Source of the DNA: Nautiliaceae bacterium
Lineage (GTDB): Bacteria > Campylobacterota > Campylobacteria > Campylobacterales > Nautiliaceae
DNA length: 34,521 bases
Assembly: GCA_027062285.1 (NCBI GenBank)
Contig: JAMOTL010000093.1
Span: forward strand, 1-34,521
Direction: 5' to 3'
The notes under the pieces: model-generated
The model's input: only the letters and a program-made list of their open reading frames with translations
The model's database searches: none
What the model was told of the DNA's origin: nothing
Shown: in pieces, positions 18,459-27,245 of the stretch
How positions within the stretch are numbered: the stretch's first letter is position 1
How the letters are laid out: every line of letters starts with the position of its first letter
Program-made: the position numbers and the translations under genes

Positions 18459-19459
18459 TACTCTTCTCCTTTAAGTTTTGCTAACTTCTCTTCAATTGCT
18501 TTTTTTATATCAAGCGGCAATGTTTTGTTTATTGAAAAACCGATTTCTTCCAATTTTTCAAAAATTTCTTCTAATGATTTAGTTCCGAGATTTTTAATAT
18601 TTGCGATTTTTTCTTTACCCATTAAAACAAGTTCGCCTACGAATTTAATTCCCGCTCTATCAAGGGCATTGAAACTTCTGCTTCTAAGATTAAGCGTTTC
18701 AATAGGTTCAAATAAAATATTATACTCTTCCGGAAGCTCAAAACTTTCAACTTTTTTAGTCTCAAGTTTAAATTCTTTAGAAAAAACGCTAAACTGATTC
18801 AGATAATTATTTACCGCATCTTTAAATGCATCAATAGGATCGATTTGTCCGTCAGTTTCAACTTCAAAAATAACTTTTTCGAAATTAGGGTCATCTTCAA
18901 CAAGAATGTTTTCTATATGATAAACCACTTTCTTAATAGGGCTGAAATAAGCATCAAGTCCTATAAAACCTTCTGGAAGTTGATCTCTAAAGTTTTCAAC
19001 TGCAACAAATCCCATACCTTTTTTAATAATCAATGAAAGTTTAAGTTCACCCTCTTCATTAAGAGTAGCAATATATTCATCAGGTGTAACTACGTCAACA
19101 TCTTCGTTGATTAAATCTTCACCTTTAATTTCTTTAGGTCCGACAAAAGTATATTCAACTACAACTTCATCTTTGCTTGAATCTTTAATTTTAAATCTAA
19201 TATTTTTTAGATTAATAATAAAACTGGCTACATCTTCAAGCATACCTTTTAAGCTGTCAAATTCATGTTTAACGCCTTCGATTTTTAAAGCTACGGGAGC
19301 ATAACCCGTAGTAGCGGCGATTAACGTTCTTCTGATTGGATGAGCAACACTAACTCCAAATCCGGCTTCAAAAGGATATACCTCAATACTCGCCGAATTT
19401 CCCTCTTTTTTATAAGAAAATTCTGTCGGGATCAAAACTTCTGTTTTTATTTTATTCAT
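18458..19459 (-). CDS. rpoA: RNA polymerase alpha subunit
   Basis: The 333-residue protein has the dimerising N-terminal domain ([18 protein letters not shown] for the usual 'GNALRR' stretch) and the C-terminal DNA-binding domain with [20 protein letters not shown] and the helix-hairpin-helix-like [13 protein letters not shown]. The family residues 'LxxxxxSxNxL' are recognisable with F in place of Y or C variants. Length is normal. It is separated from rpsD by 13 bp. Confidence 0.98.
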   Translation of the reverse strand: MNKIKTEVLIPTEFSYKKEGNSASIEVYPFEAGFGVSVAHPIRRTLIAATTGYAPVALKIEGVKHEFDSLKGMLEDVASFIINLKNIRFKIKDSSKDEVVVEYTFVGPKEIKGEDLINEDVDVVTPDEYIATLNEEGELKLSLIIKKGMGFVAVENFRDQLPEGFIGLDAYFSPIKKVVYHIENILVEDDPNFEKVIFEVETDGQIDPIDAFKDAVNNYLNQFSVFSKEFKLETKKVESFELPEEYNILFEPIETLNLRSRSFNALDRAGIKFVGELVLMGKEKIANIKNLGTKSLEEIFEKLEEIGFSINKTLPLDIKKAIEEKLAKLKGEE

Positions 19460-19472
19460 TTTTTAGCCCCTA

Positions 19473-20099
19473 TTATTTAGAGTATAGCTCAACTACTAGT
19501 CTCTCATCTACTGGAATGTTTACTTCACTTCTTTCAGGAATTCTTGTAAATACACCTACCATTTTTTCTTTATCAACATCAACCCAAGGAGCTATACCAG
19601 TTTGAGCCGTAAGTTCTAAAGCTCTTTGGATTTGAGGGTTATTTTTAGATTTTTCTCTAATTTCGATTCTATCACCTTCTTTTACTATATATGAAGGAAT
19701 ATTAACTTTTTTTCCGTTTACAAGCACATGTCCGTGAGTAACAAGTTGTCTTGCGAATCTTCTGGTAGTAGCAAATCCCATTCTGTAAACTACGTTATCA
19801 AGTCTTCTTTCAAGTAGTTTAATCAGGTTTTCCCCTGTACTTCCTTCTTGTCTGTTCGCTTCTTTAAAGAATTTTCTAAATTGTTTTTCAAGAACACCGT
19901 AATAATATTTGATTTTTTGTTTTTCTCTTAACTGTTGTCCGTATTCTGAAATTTTCGTTCTTCTTTGTCCGTGTTGACCAGGCGCGTAAGGTCTTCTGTC
20001 AAGTGCTGATTTACCAGCAAGTCTTCTTTCACCTTTAAGCTCTAATGATACTCCTAGTCTTCTTTCGATTCTTTCAACTGGTCCTGTATATCTAGCCAT
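19473..20099 (-). CDS. rpsD: 30S ribosomal protein S4
   Basis: The 208-residue protein begins [17 protein letters not shown] and shows [15 protein letters not shown] and the S4 RNA-binding domain ([18 protein letters not shown], then [20 protein letters not shown]). It lacks the N-terminal zinc-binding cysteines, so it is the zinc-free form. In E. coli S4 is the translational repressor of the alpha operon, relevant to the leader at 20991-21118. Confidence 0.99.
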   Translation of the reverse strand: MARYTGPVERIERRLGVSLELKGERRLAGKSALDRRPYAPGQHGQRRTKISEYGQQLREKQKIKYYYGVLEKQFRKFFKEANRQEGSTGENLIKLLERRLDNVVYRMGFATTRRFARQLVTHGHVLVNGKKVNIPSYIVKEGDRIEIREKSKNNPQIQRALELTAQTGIAPWVDVDKEKMVGVFTRIPERSEVNIPVDERLVVELYSK

Positions 20100-20101
20100 C
20101 G

Positions 20102-20497
20102 TTACACCCTTCTTCTTTTTCTTGGTCTACAACCGTTGTGTGGTAACGGAGTAACATCTTTCATCCAAAGTACTTTAATTCCGTCAATTGCACCTACCGT
20201 TTTTACAGCAGTTTCTCTACCACCGCCCGGTCCTTGTACTTTAATACCTACTTCTTTAATTCCGTATTCTTTTGCTTTTGCCATAACATCTTCAACAGCT
20301 TGCTGAGCCGCGAACGGAGTTGATTTTTTGCTTCCTTTAAATCCTAAAGCACCAGCTGAACTCCAGCATAATGCGTTGCCCATTTCGTCAGTTACAGTAA
20401 TCATAGTATTGTTGAATGTAGCTGAAATATAAACTACTCCACGTCCTACTTGTTTTTTAATTTTTTTCTTTTTAGTTAATTTTCTTTTTGCCATCAT
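20102..20497 (-). CDS. rpsK: 30S ribosomal protein S11
   Basis: The 131-residue protein shows [37 protein letters not shown] and the C-terminal [17 protein letters not shown], all diagnostic of S11. It sits 7 bp after rpsM and 2 bp before rpsD. Confidence 0.99.
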   Translation of the reverse strand: MMAKRKLTKKKKIKKQVGRGVVYISATFNNTMITVTDEMGNALCWSSAGALGFKGSKKSTPFAAQQAVEDVMAKAKEYGIKEVGIKVQGPGGGRETAVKTVGAIDGIKVLWMKDVTPLPHNGCRPRKRRRV

Positions 20498-20504
20498 CTA
20501 CCCC

Positions 20505-20873
20505 TTATTTCGCTTTTGCGCCAACAGTTTTTCTTTTGCCTTTTCTAGTTCTGGCATTCGTTTTAGTTCTTTGACCTCTTACAGGCAGTCCTCTTCTATG
20601 TCTAAGACCTCTGTAGCAGCCTAAATCCATAAGTTCTTTAATGTTAAGCTGAACGATTTTTCTAAGTTCACCCTCAACGATATAATTGTTTTGAATTTCT
20701 TTATTTAATGTAGAAATTTCTTCTTCTGTAAGTTCATAAACTCTTTTTTCTGGGTCAATTCCAGTATCTTTTAAAATTTTTCTACTTGTTGTAAGTCCGA
20801 TTCCGTAAATATATGGAAGTGCGTACTCGATTTTTTTATTTTTAGGTAAGTCAATCCCCGCAATTCTTGCCAT
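20505..20873 (-). CDS. rpsM: 30S ribosomal protein S13
   Basis: The 122-residue protein begins [20 protein letters not shown] and contains [14 protein letters not shown] and [20 protein letters not shown], the standard S13 signatures. It is 3 bp downstream of rpmJ. Confidence 0.99.
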   Translation of the reverse strand: MARIAGIDLPKNKKIEYALPYIYGIGLTTSRKILKDTGIDPEKRVYELTEEEISTLNKEIQNNYIVEGELRKIVQLNIKELMDLGCYRGLRHRRGLPVRGQRTKTNARTRKGKRKTVGAKAK

Positions 20874-20876
20874 TTC

Positions 20877-20990
20877 TTATCCTTGTCTTTGTTTGTGTCT
20901 TGGATTTTCGCAAATTACCCTAACAATGCCTTTTCTTTTAACGATTTTGCATTTAGGGCAAATTTTTTTAACTGATGCTCTAACTTTCAT
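20877..20990 (-). CDS. rpmJ: 50S ribosomal protein L36
   Basis: Too short for many gene finders but clear. The 37-residue product begins [20 protein letters not shown] and ends [10 protein letters not shown]. Three cysteines and a histidine in the CPKC...C...H pattern form the zinc ribbon of the standard L36. AAGGAG precedes the ATG at 20988-20990. It is the first gene of this operon; infA, often found just upstream, is not here. Confidence 0.98.
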   Translation of the reverse strand: MKVRASVKKICPKCKIVKRKGIVRVICENPRHKQRQG

Positions 20991-21118
20991 AATTACTCCT
21001 TAAATTTTCAACTCGATTAAAAACCGAAAACTGACAATCTTTAGCCCCTTAGGTACGAAGACCAGCCCTTGCTACTGTCTTTTTTTGACAATAGCAAAGC
21101 CTCTTTGTAGTTTAGGGG
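20991..21118 (-). promoter_or_regulatory. Structured 5' leader of the rpmJ-rpsM-rpsK-rpsD-rpoA-rplQ operon
   Basis: About 128 nt separate the predicted transcript start from the rpmJ ATG. On the minus strand there is an 11-bp hairpin at 21069-21097 (TTGCTATTGTC, loop of seven A, GACAGTAGCAA, one wobble pair). An outer pairing of CCCCU (about 21114-21118) with AGGGG (21045-21049) would enclose it. No open frame fits. A long folded leader before r-protein genes suggests feedback control, for example by S4 as in E. coli (inference). Confidence 0.6.
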
Positions 21119-21124
21119 GATGGA

Positions 21125-21130
21125 ATTATA
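21125..21130 (-). promoter_or_regulatory. -10 element of the rpmJ operon promoter
   Basis: A perfect TATAAT on the minus strand, preceded by TATGA, lies about 135 bp before rpmJ. The upstream region is AT-rich with no clear -35. Transcription should begin near 21118. Confidence 0.6.
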
Positions 21131-21198
21131 TCATAATAAATATATAAAGGTGCCAATGATAAGTGAAAAATGAAAAAGAAAAGAGAAAAATTTTCCAC

Positions 21199-21225
21199 AA
21201 TATTTCCTTATTTAAAGGAAATATT
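21199..21225 (-). terminator. Hairpin at the end of the permease gene, possible terminator
   Basis: A perfect 11-bp inverted repeat (AATATTTCCTT and its complement, 5-base loop) overlaps the permease stop codon. On the minus strand a run of five T follows only after about 10 nt, so termination efficiency is uncertain. The stem is AT-rich. Confidence 0.45.
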
Positions 21226-22516
21226 AATGAAAAACAAAAGCTAAAAAGCCTATTAAAGCAAGTGTAATCGTTCCAATATTAATTTTATCAAACTCCCTTT
21301 TTAAGACCGCTAAGATAAGATATACCACAAATCCCGCACTAAGTCCTATCGTAATAGAATAAGTAAGAGGCATCAAAATAACCGTCACAAAAGCACTTAC
21401 GGCTATAGTCATATCTTTAAAGTTTATGTTTTTAAGTTCGCTAAACATAAGAACCCCGACCATTACCAAAATCGGATAAATGGCATTACTCGGAATCGCT
21501 TTATATAAAGGAAGGAAAAACAGTGTAGTTATAAAAAAAAGCCCTGTAAATACCGCCGTAAGTCCTGTTCTTCCTCCCTCTTCCACCCCAACGGCACTCT
21601 CAATAAAAGAAGTAGTGGTAGAAGTTCCAAGACTTGCCCCTATTACGGTAGCCGCCGCGTCTGCTTCAAGTGTTCTTTGAAGCTCTTTACTTCCTTTTTT
21701 AAAAAGCCCCGCTCTCATACCGATACCGGCAAGAGTCCCGATAGTATCAAACATATCCGTAATCAAAAAAGTAACAATTACAGGTACTAAAGAAAGAGTT
21801 AAAGCACTCATGATATCAAATTTAAAAGCGATAGGTGCAATGCTCGCAGGCATCGAAACTATTCCCTCAGGAAGTTTTCCAAGCCCTAAAATCCATGCAA
21901 CAACCGTAGTTACAAGAATTGATAATATAAAAGCGCCCTTGATTCTATAAGCATAAAAAAGTGCGGCTGTTATAAACCCGAATACCCCTAAAAGCACATT
22001 CGGGTCTTTTATATTTCCAAGTCCTACTAACACAGAGTCATTTTTTACTATAAATCCCATACCCTGAAGACCTATAAACGCAATAAACATCCCGATACCG
22101 GCACTTATTGCGCGTCTTAAATCATCAGGAACCGATTCAAGTACCCATACTCTGAATTTTGTAAAAGAAAGAAGCAAAAATATAAGTCCGGATATCATAA
22201 CAATTCCAAGGGCTGTTTGCCAAGGAATTCCCATACCTTTAACAAGTCCGAACGTAAAATAAGCATTAAGCCCCATACCTACGCTCATAGCCACGGGAGT
22301 ATTTGACCAAAACCCGTTTAAGATTGTAGCAATAATGGTAACAACGGCAGTCGCGGTTATTAAAGCATCAAAAGGCATACCCGTTAGACTCATTATGGAA
22401 GCATTAACAGGAACGATATACATCATAGCCAAAAATGTAGAAAGTCCGGCTCTAAACTCGGTAGATACGTCAGTATTTTTTTCTTTCAGACGAAAGATTT
22501 TTTCAAGTAGTTCCAT
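21224..22516 (-). CDS. NCS2-family purine (guanine/hypoxanthine/adenine) permease
   Basis: The 430-residue membrane protein matches the AzgA-like branch of the NCS2 family: TEFRAGLSTFLAMMYIVPVN at the N-terminus, PVAMSVGMGLNAYFTFGLV around 74-92, LITDMFDTIGTLAGIGMRAG in the middle, and AAATVIGASLGTSTTTSFIESAVGVEEGGRTGL, the conserved signature helix region. These proteins import purine bases with protons. Exact substrate is not readable. It stands alone between the rpmJ operon and hsp20. Confidence 0.9.
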   Translation of the reverse strand: MELLEKIFRLKEKNTDVSTEFRAGLSTFLAMMYIVPVNASIMSLTGMPFDALITATAVVTIIATILNGFWSNTPVAMSVGMGLNAYFTFGLVKGMGIPWQTALGIVMISGLIFLLLSFTKFRVWVLESVPDDLRRAISAGIGMFIAFIGLQGMGFIVKNDSVLVGLGNIKDPNVLLGVFGFITAALFYAYRIKGAFILSILVTTVVAWILGLGKLPEGIVSMPASIAPIAFKFDIMSALTLSLVPVIVTFLITDMFDTIGTLAGIGMRAGLFKKGSKELQRTLEADAAATVIGASLGTSTTTSFIESAVGVEEGGRTGLTAVFTGLFFITTLFFLPLYKAIPSNAIYPILVMVGVLMFSELKNINFKDMTIAVSAFVTVILMPLTYSITIGLSAGFVVYLILAVLKREFDKINIGTITLALIGFLAFVFH

Positions 22517-22543
22517 TTTTCAGCCTTTTAATTGAGCTGAATA

Positions 22544-22549
22544 ATTTTA
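22544..22549 (-). promoter_or_regulatory. Weak candidate -10 for the permease gene
   Basis: TAAAAT lies about 30 bp before the permease ATG in a 109-bp intergenic stretch (22517-22625) that otherwise holds only the hsp20 terminator and AT-rich sequence. No purine riboswitch fold was recognised there. Confidence 0.3.
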
Positions 22550-22611
22550 ACAAAAATATAAACATTTCAGTAAGTTTATTTAAAGTGTCTGTGATAATAA
22601 TATAAACAGAT

Positions 22612-22640
22612 AAAAAAAACCGAGGCTATTTCACCTCGAT
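22612..22640 (-). terminator. Rho-independent terminator of hsp20
   Basis: On the minus strand a 7-bp stem (ATCGAGG with CCTCGGT, one wobble) and 8-base loop are followed directly by seven or eight T. The hsp20 stop TAG lies in the loop, so the terminator is built into the coding end. Confidence 0.85.
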
Positions 22641-23051
22641 TCTTTTTCCTTCAGGTTTTTGCTTTTTAGGAATGAAAATTTTAAGAACTCCATCTTCATA
22701 TTTTGCTTCAATATTATCCAAATCGGCATCGGCAGGCAATTTGAACGCTCTTTCAAATCTTCCGAAAAAGCTCTCAATTCTTGTATAGTTTTCACCTTCT
22801 TCTTTTTTTTCAAGTTTTCTTTCACCTGAGATTGTCAAGACTCCGTCATTTACGGAAATTTCAATATTTTCTTTTTTAACTCCCGGTAAATCAATTTCTA
22901 AATAATAACCCTTTTCATCAACTTTTTCATTAACCGCCGGTGTAAAAGATTCAACTTTCGGCATTGCAGGTCTGTTTGCTTGTAAAACTGCTCCGATTCT
23001 TCTTTCGATATCCTGTAATTCTCTAAACGGATCAAATACCATTGGCCACAT
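22626..23051 (-). CDS. Hsp20/alpha-crystallin small heat shock protein
   Basis: The 141-residue chaperone holds unfolding proteins under stress. N-terminal WPMVFDPFRELQDIERRI is typical of bacterial Hsp20. The alpha-crystallin domain spans about 38-132, with YYLEIDLPGVKKENIEI, GVLTISGERK and the closing GVLKIFIPKK. The C-terminal IEV (138-140) is the IxI/V motif that docks into neighbouring dimers. AAGGAGGGG precedes the first ATG; an alternative ATG follows three codons on. It is a single-gene unit with its own strong promoter and terminator. Confidence 0.96.
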   Translation of the reverse strand: MWPMVFDPFRELQDIERRIGAVLQANRPAMPKVESFTPAVNEKVDEKGYYLEIDLPGVKKENIEISVNDGVLTISGERKLEKKEEGENYTRIESFFGRFERAFKLPADADLDNIEAKYEDGVLKIFIPKKQKPEGKRIEVK

Positions 23052-23065
23052 TTTCCCCTCCTTTT

Positions 23066-23083
23066 GATAGTTTTTTTACTATC
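23066..23083 (-). promoter_or_regulatory. Small hairpin just before the hsp20 ribosome site
   Basis: GATAGT, a loop of six A, and ACTATC form a 6-bp stem ending 4 nt before AAGGAGG in the roughly 39-nt leader. It leaves the ribosome site free, so it may affect mRNA stability rather than act as a classic thermometer. Confidence 0.5.
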
Positions 23084-23096
23084 TATTTCTGGTGAA

Positions 23097-23125
23097 ATTA
23101 TAACAAATTTAATTAAATTTGTCAA
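23097..23125 (-). promoter_or_regulatory. Consensus sigma-70 promoter of hsp20 with a perfect 20-bp palindrome
   Basis: TTGACA (23120-23125) and TATAAT (23097-23102) are both perfect, with a 17-bp spacer. A perfect inverted repeat with half-site ACAAATTTAA occupies 23103-23122, which is the whole spacer plus part of the -35. It does not match CIRCE (TTAGCACTC-N9-GAGTGCTAA) or the HspR HAIR site. It is a likely operator for an unidentified repressor. Confidence 0.8.
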
Positions 23126-23136
23126 GATAGTTGATA

Positions 23137-24459
23137 TTAATAGACTAATATTTTTTGCTCAACTTTATAACTTTTTAATGTTTTCAAAAGTTTTATTCCG
23201 TTATTATCCACCTTAAACACATACTTATAATTACCGTCTATTATCACATCTACGTTATATCTGTATTTTCCGTTATAAAAATACACACCTTTTTGTATTG
23301 AAATTATAAAATTATCACTTTTGGATAAAATATTAAAAACCAATTTTTTATTGTCAAATTTACCTTTTAAAAATGCTATTTTTAGATTTTTAATATCTCT
23401 TTTGACTTTTTTTTCTATAAATTTAACGATATCATTATCTATTAACTTACAATTACTCGAAATGATATTAAATTCACCTTCTTTTTGTTTAATTACAATA
23501 TCTCCGTTTATATTTCCGTGACAAAAAGGTTTTATGTACAAGTACCTAAAAAATTTATAAGCGGAAAGAGTATTCAACTGAATATTTATAGTATTATCAG
23601 CATAATATCCTTTAAAATTATCGGAGAAGAATTTTAGAATATCTCCTATATTATCGTAATAAAAGTTAATTTTTTCTTTACCCGTCACAGGATAAAGTAA
23701 AACATTCCTTAAAACCGGCAGATTAATTATACCGGATGCTTTAAGAAATATTTTACCATTCTTTTCTTTGCTATTAATTTTTAAATTAATATCTTTTGAA
23801 ATATTCGTGGCATTTATTTCATAATTTTGCCTGTCTTTAAATTTTATTTTCGCCAATATTATACTTTTAGGCAAAACTATGAGATTTTTATAATTCACCA
23901 TACCTTGAAATCGAAAAAGGATTTTATCCAAATCTTTTTTTTTAATGATATTCAAATCATTTCTCCCCAAAAGATAAGGAAAATTAAGTTTTATCATATA
24001 AAAGAGTTTTTGCGTATCAAAACTTTTCCCGTTAAATATCCCCACACATGAATTATTACATTGTAATTTTAAATTACCATACCCGTCCGCCATTAAAGCA
24101 TTACCGTTAATTACGGCATAATTTCTATATGTTATGGTACCTTTCGATTCTATTTTTCCTCTGAAATTTTTATCTATTTCTTCCAGATTATTTAAATTAG
24201 CCTCATAAATTGCATCAAAAGGAAACAAATCACCATAAATAGATATATAATTTGACCCTTTTTTTAAAATAACCGAAAAAGAGTTCCATTTATAATTAAA
24301 GTCCTCAATCTCAAATCTATTGAGAAGTTTCAGTTTTGAAGAAATATAGGATTTTAAAAAATTTTCACCTACAGGAGAATTATAAACCAAAATTAAAGTC
24401 AAAAAAGAAACAACTATTATACTTCCAATTAATATTGCAAGTTTTTTATATTTTTTCAT
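23137..24459 (-). CDS. Membrane-anchored protein, AsmA/TamB-like (weak)
   Basis: The 440-residue protein has one N-terminal membrane helix (about 8-26) followed by SPVGENFLKSYISSKL. The rest is beta-rich and low in enzymatic motifs, with many alternating strands such as KGTITYRNYAVINGNALM and IKFKDRQNYEINATNI. This layout resembles the AsmA-like proteins that bridge membranes in the periplasm, but I see no decisive signature. Two cysteines (LQCNNSC) are close together. It overlaps mscS by 14 bp and is the last gene before the hsp20 promoter. Confidence 0.55.
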   Translation of the reverse strand: MKKYKKLAILIGSIIVVSFLTLILVYNSPVGENFLKSYISSKLKLLNRFEIEDFNYKWNSFSVILKKGSNYISIYGDLFPFDAIYEANLNNLEEIDKNFRGKIESKGTITYRNYAVINGNALMADGYGNLKLQCNNSCVGIFNGKSFDTQKLFYMIKLNFPYLLGRNDLNIIKKKDLDKILFRFQGMVNYKNLIVLPKSIILAKIKFKDRQNYEINATNISKDINLKINSKEKNGKIFLKASGIINLPVLRNVLLYPVTGKEKINFYYDNIGDILKFFSDNFKGYYADNTINIQLNTLSAYKFFRYLYIKPFCHGNINGDIVIKQKEGEFNIISSNCKLIDNDIVKFIEKKVKRDIKNLKIAFLKGKFDNKKLVFNILSKSDNFIISIQKGVYFYNGKYRYNVDVIIDGNYKYVFKVDNNGIKLLKTLKSYKVEQKILVY

Positions 24460-25549
24460 TTTCTAACCTTAAAGGCGTTTCAAAATAAATACTGTTACTC
24501 GGAAATGCAAAAGCACTGCCGTTTTTCTCAACAATTTCTTTTATTTTTAAATTAATATCTTCCCTAATTCGCAAATATTCGCTCCATACCGCAGTATTGG
24601 TAAAAAAATAACAAAATATACTTAAACTCGAATCTTCAAACTCATCAAAGTATATCAAAAGACTCTCATCTTTAGCAATATCAGGATGATTTAAAAGCAT
24701 CTGACGAATATCATTTACTATTTTTTTAATAGTATCAATCGGCGTATCATATACAAGTCCGATTCTCATCATAATTCTTCTTTTATCACGACGACTGAAA
24801 TTTTCTACATTCGAATTGGCTATGGAAGCATTCGGAACGATAATAAGCCTCTTATCAAACGCTCTTATTTTAGTAGTCCTTATTCCTATATCTTCCACTA
24901 TTCCTTCGGCACTGCCTATTTTAACCCATTCACCTATTTTAAATATATTATCCGTTAAAATAGCAATTCCTCCGAAAATATTAGCTGCGGTATCTTTTGC
25001 CGCAAGCGCAAAAGCAAGCCCGCCGAGTCCAAGAGACGCTATAAATCCGGTTACATTTATTCCCCAGTCCTGTAATAAAGCTATTATTCCTATGGAAATT
25101 ATTAAAATTTTAGTAATTTTAATAAGAAAACTCGCAAGTTCTCGGCTGGCTTTGCCGAATTTGCCCAAAATTTTATAAACATTCTCTTCAAACTGGGTAA
25201 TTATGTTATAAAGCGCCCAGAAAATATCTACAATCAAAAGCCCTTTTAAAACATGGATAATAACTAAGCTGTCAACTTCAAGAAAATAGAAGAAAAAATA
25301 AAGTCCCGCAATTACAAATAAAAATTTAAGCGGTTCTTTTATAGCTTTTAAAAATTTGTCATCCAAATCGGTTTTCGTTTTTCGAACGAGAACTCTCAAA
25401 AATTTAAGAATAAAAAGAGTAAATAATTTACGAAAAAACAAAAACAGAAAAAATACGGTTATCGCTATGATTATTTTATAAAGAGGAAGAGATAAAATTT
25501 TATAATTCAATATATCCATAAGCCTCAAAAAGTATTCATTTTTCTCCAT
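24446..25549 (-). CDS. MscS-family mechanosensitive ion channel
   Basis: The 367-residue protein has four to five membrane helices, ending in the pore helix SLGLGGLAFALAAKDTAANI at about 172-191, with the Gly/Ala packing of MscS TM3. The beta domain follows: IFKIGEWVKIGSAEGIVEDIGIRTTKIRAFDKRLIIVPNA, with the family's VPN. The C-terminal alpha/beta domain is complete. It releases solutes on osmotic down-shock. AAAGG precedes the ATG and the start overlaps the penicillin-binding protein stop by 14 bp. Confidence 0.93.
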   Translation of the reverse strand: MEKNEYFLRLMDILNYKILSLPLYKIIIAITVFFLFLFFRKLFTLFILKFLRVLVRKTKTDLDDKFLKAIKEPLKFLFVIAGLYFFFYFLEVDSLVIIHVLKGLLIVDIFWALYNIITQFEENVYKILGKFGKASRELASFLIKITKILIISIGIIALLQDWGINVTGFIASLGLGGLAFALAAKDTAANIFGGIAILTDNIFKIGEWVKIGSAEGIVEDIGIRTTKIRAFDKRLIIVPNASIANSNVENFSRRDKRRIMMRIGLVYDTPIDTIKKIVNDIRQMLLNHPDIAKDESLLIYFDEFEDSSLSIFCYFFTNTAVWSEYLRIREDINLKIKEIVEKNGSAFAFPSNSIYFETPLRLENEKI

Positions 25550-27245
25550 CCGGTGCCTTTATTAAATTCTGATTTATCATTATATCAATAATTTTTCTAA
25601 ATGTAGGTACGGCTGAACTTGAGGCAAAGTAATTAGGCCATTTAGCCTTTATATCAAAAAACGTCACACCTATGGTATATCTGTGCTCCCCGTCGTTTAC
25701 AAACCCGAAAAATGAAGAGTTATAAATTTGCTGATATCCTTTTTTACCAACGGATACGTGAGCCGTACCTGTTTTTCCGGCTGTAAAAAGCCCCGGAACT
25801 AATGCCGCTTTACCTGTTCCTTTTAAAACGACTTTTCTTAAAATTTTAAGCATAATTTCGGCATTTTTAGCACTTATAACCCTTATTTTTTCACTCGGAA
25901 CGTCTGCAATTTTCGGGTTTACCATTACGCCTTTATTATTAAAAACGTTATAAGCCCTTAAAAGCTGAACGAAATTTACCAAAATTCCATATCCGTAAGC
26001 AGTAGTCGATTTATACACGGGATAATGTAATAATTTCAAACTTCTCAGCCTGCCTTTTATTTCATACGGCAAATCAATGCCGCTTTTTTTAGAAAATCCG
26101 AACTTTTTAAGCCCTTCTAAAAACTCTTTGTTTGTAAGTCTTAAAGCGAGCTGAGAAATCCCAATATTACTGGAATATACTATTACATTCTCGGCACTGA
26201 GCCAGTCAAACGGATCATCATCTCTTATTGGTGTTTTTCTCCATTCAGGCTTCCATTTTCCGTTATATCCTTTTATTATTTCATACGGATTAACTTTGTT
26301 TTTTTCCAAAAGAATGGCAAACGTTATAGGCTTCATAACCGACCCCGGCTCAAAAAGTTCTCTTATGGCGCTTATTTTCATATTAGGAATATCATTTTGT
26401 TTAATATGTAAGGGATTATATCTGTTTGAGGTGGCAATAGCGATAATTTTACCGCTTTTTGAATCCATTACCGCAGCAATTACCTCTTTTGCTTTAAATT
26501 TTTCTTTTTGATAATCCAAAAACTTTTCTATTTTCCGTTGAAGCACAAGATTTATATTTAGTTTTAAATCTTTTCCGTTTTTAGGCTGTTTTACAACAGC
26601 ATTTCCGTCATAAATAATATTCCCAAAAACATCTCTGTAACCTTTTTTTATTCCGTCTCGTTTAGCCCTGAGTAAATCATCATAATACTCCTCTATCCCG
26701 TTTTCCCCTCTTTTTATATCTTTTCTGTATCTTCCCAAAAACGGCTCAAATAAATCTTCATACGGATAAATTCTTTTAAAATCAAGACTCAGTACTTCAT
26801 ATCCTCTTCTTATCCCGCTTTTTGTTGCTAAAAAAACCCTTTTTTTATCCAGAACTTTTTTAAGATATAAAAGATTTTGTTTTGTTTTTAAATCGACTTT
26901 CGCCACCAAAACCCTTTTAATGCCTTTCTTCGTATATAAATATACCTTTCTTTTTATCTCTTTAACAGAAATACCGGAATAGATAGAAAAAAGGTTGTAA
27001 AAAAGTTCTTTTTTTTGAGGATCTATAAAATCGGGATAAATAAAAATACCGTAAAGTTTATCACTTTTGGCAAGCGTGTAATTATCGGTAAAAACTTTAC
27101 CTCTCACCGCGCTTTCTTTTCTTACGGCATAAGGTTCGAAATAATTTTTAGGTTTTGCAATAGTTAAAAAAACAAAAGCTGCATATAATACGGCAATAAC
27201 AATAAAAAAAAGAATGAAAATAACAGGAAGTCTGTAGTTTTTCAT
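25536..27245 (-). CDS. FtsI/PBP3-type peptidoglycan transpeptidase
   Basis: The 569-residue class B penicillin-binding protein has a membrane anchor at about 6-29 and a dimerisation domain with RGKVFTDNY. The transpeptidase motifs are S302-VMK305 (in PGSVMKPITFA), S358-S-N360, and K491-T-G493. All catalytic residues are present. The FtsI assignment (septal) rests on sequence style and on ftsW lying just across the divergent promoter; RodA/PBP2-like elongation function is less likely. The start ATG overlaps the fliE stop and has no ribosome site of its own, so it is probably translated by coupling. Confidence 0.92.
   Translation of the reverse strand: MKNYRLPVIFILFFIVIAVLYAAFVFLTIAKPKNYFEPYAVRKESAVRGKVFTDNYTLAKSDKLYGIFIYPDFIDPQKKELFYNLFSIYSGISVKEIKRKVYLYTKKGIKRVLVAKVDLKTKQNLLYLKKVLDKKRVFLATKSGIRRGYEVLSLDFKRIYPYEDLFEPFLGRYRKDIKRGENGIEEYYDDLLRAKRDGIKKGYRDVFGNIIYDGNAVVKQPKNGKDLKLNINLVLQRKIEKFLDYQKEKFKAKEVIAAVMDSKSGKIIAIATSNRYNPLHIKQNDIPNMKISAIRELFEPGSVMKPITFAILLEKNKVNPYEIIKGYNGKWKPEWRKTPIRDDDPFDWLSAENVIVYSSNIGISQLALRLTNKEFLEGLKKFGFSKKSGIDLPYEIKGRLRSLKLLHYPVYKSTTAYGYGILVNFVQLLRAYNVFNNKGVMVNPKIADVPSEKIRVISAKNAEIMLKILRKVVLKGTGKAALVPGLFTAGKTGTAHVSVGKKGYQQIYNSSFFGFVNDGEHRYTIGVTFFDIKAKWPNYFASSSAVPTFRKIIDIMINQNLIKAPDGEK

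Noticed and set aside
20991-21118. SRP RNA, 6S RNA or tRNA in the gap before rpmJ
   Set aside because: The GGAAG-type SRP loop, 6S bubble pattern and tRNA cloverleaf are absent on both strands; a leader fits the promoter position better.
22541-22625. Purine riboswitch upstream of the permease
   Set aside because: No conserved three-way junction or loop sequences were found; the only clear structure is the hsp20 terminator.
23066-23083. Classic RNA thermometer in the hsp20 leader
   Set aside because: The hairpin does not include the ribosome-binding site, so it cannot mask it by itself.
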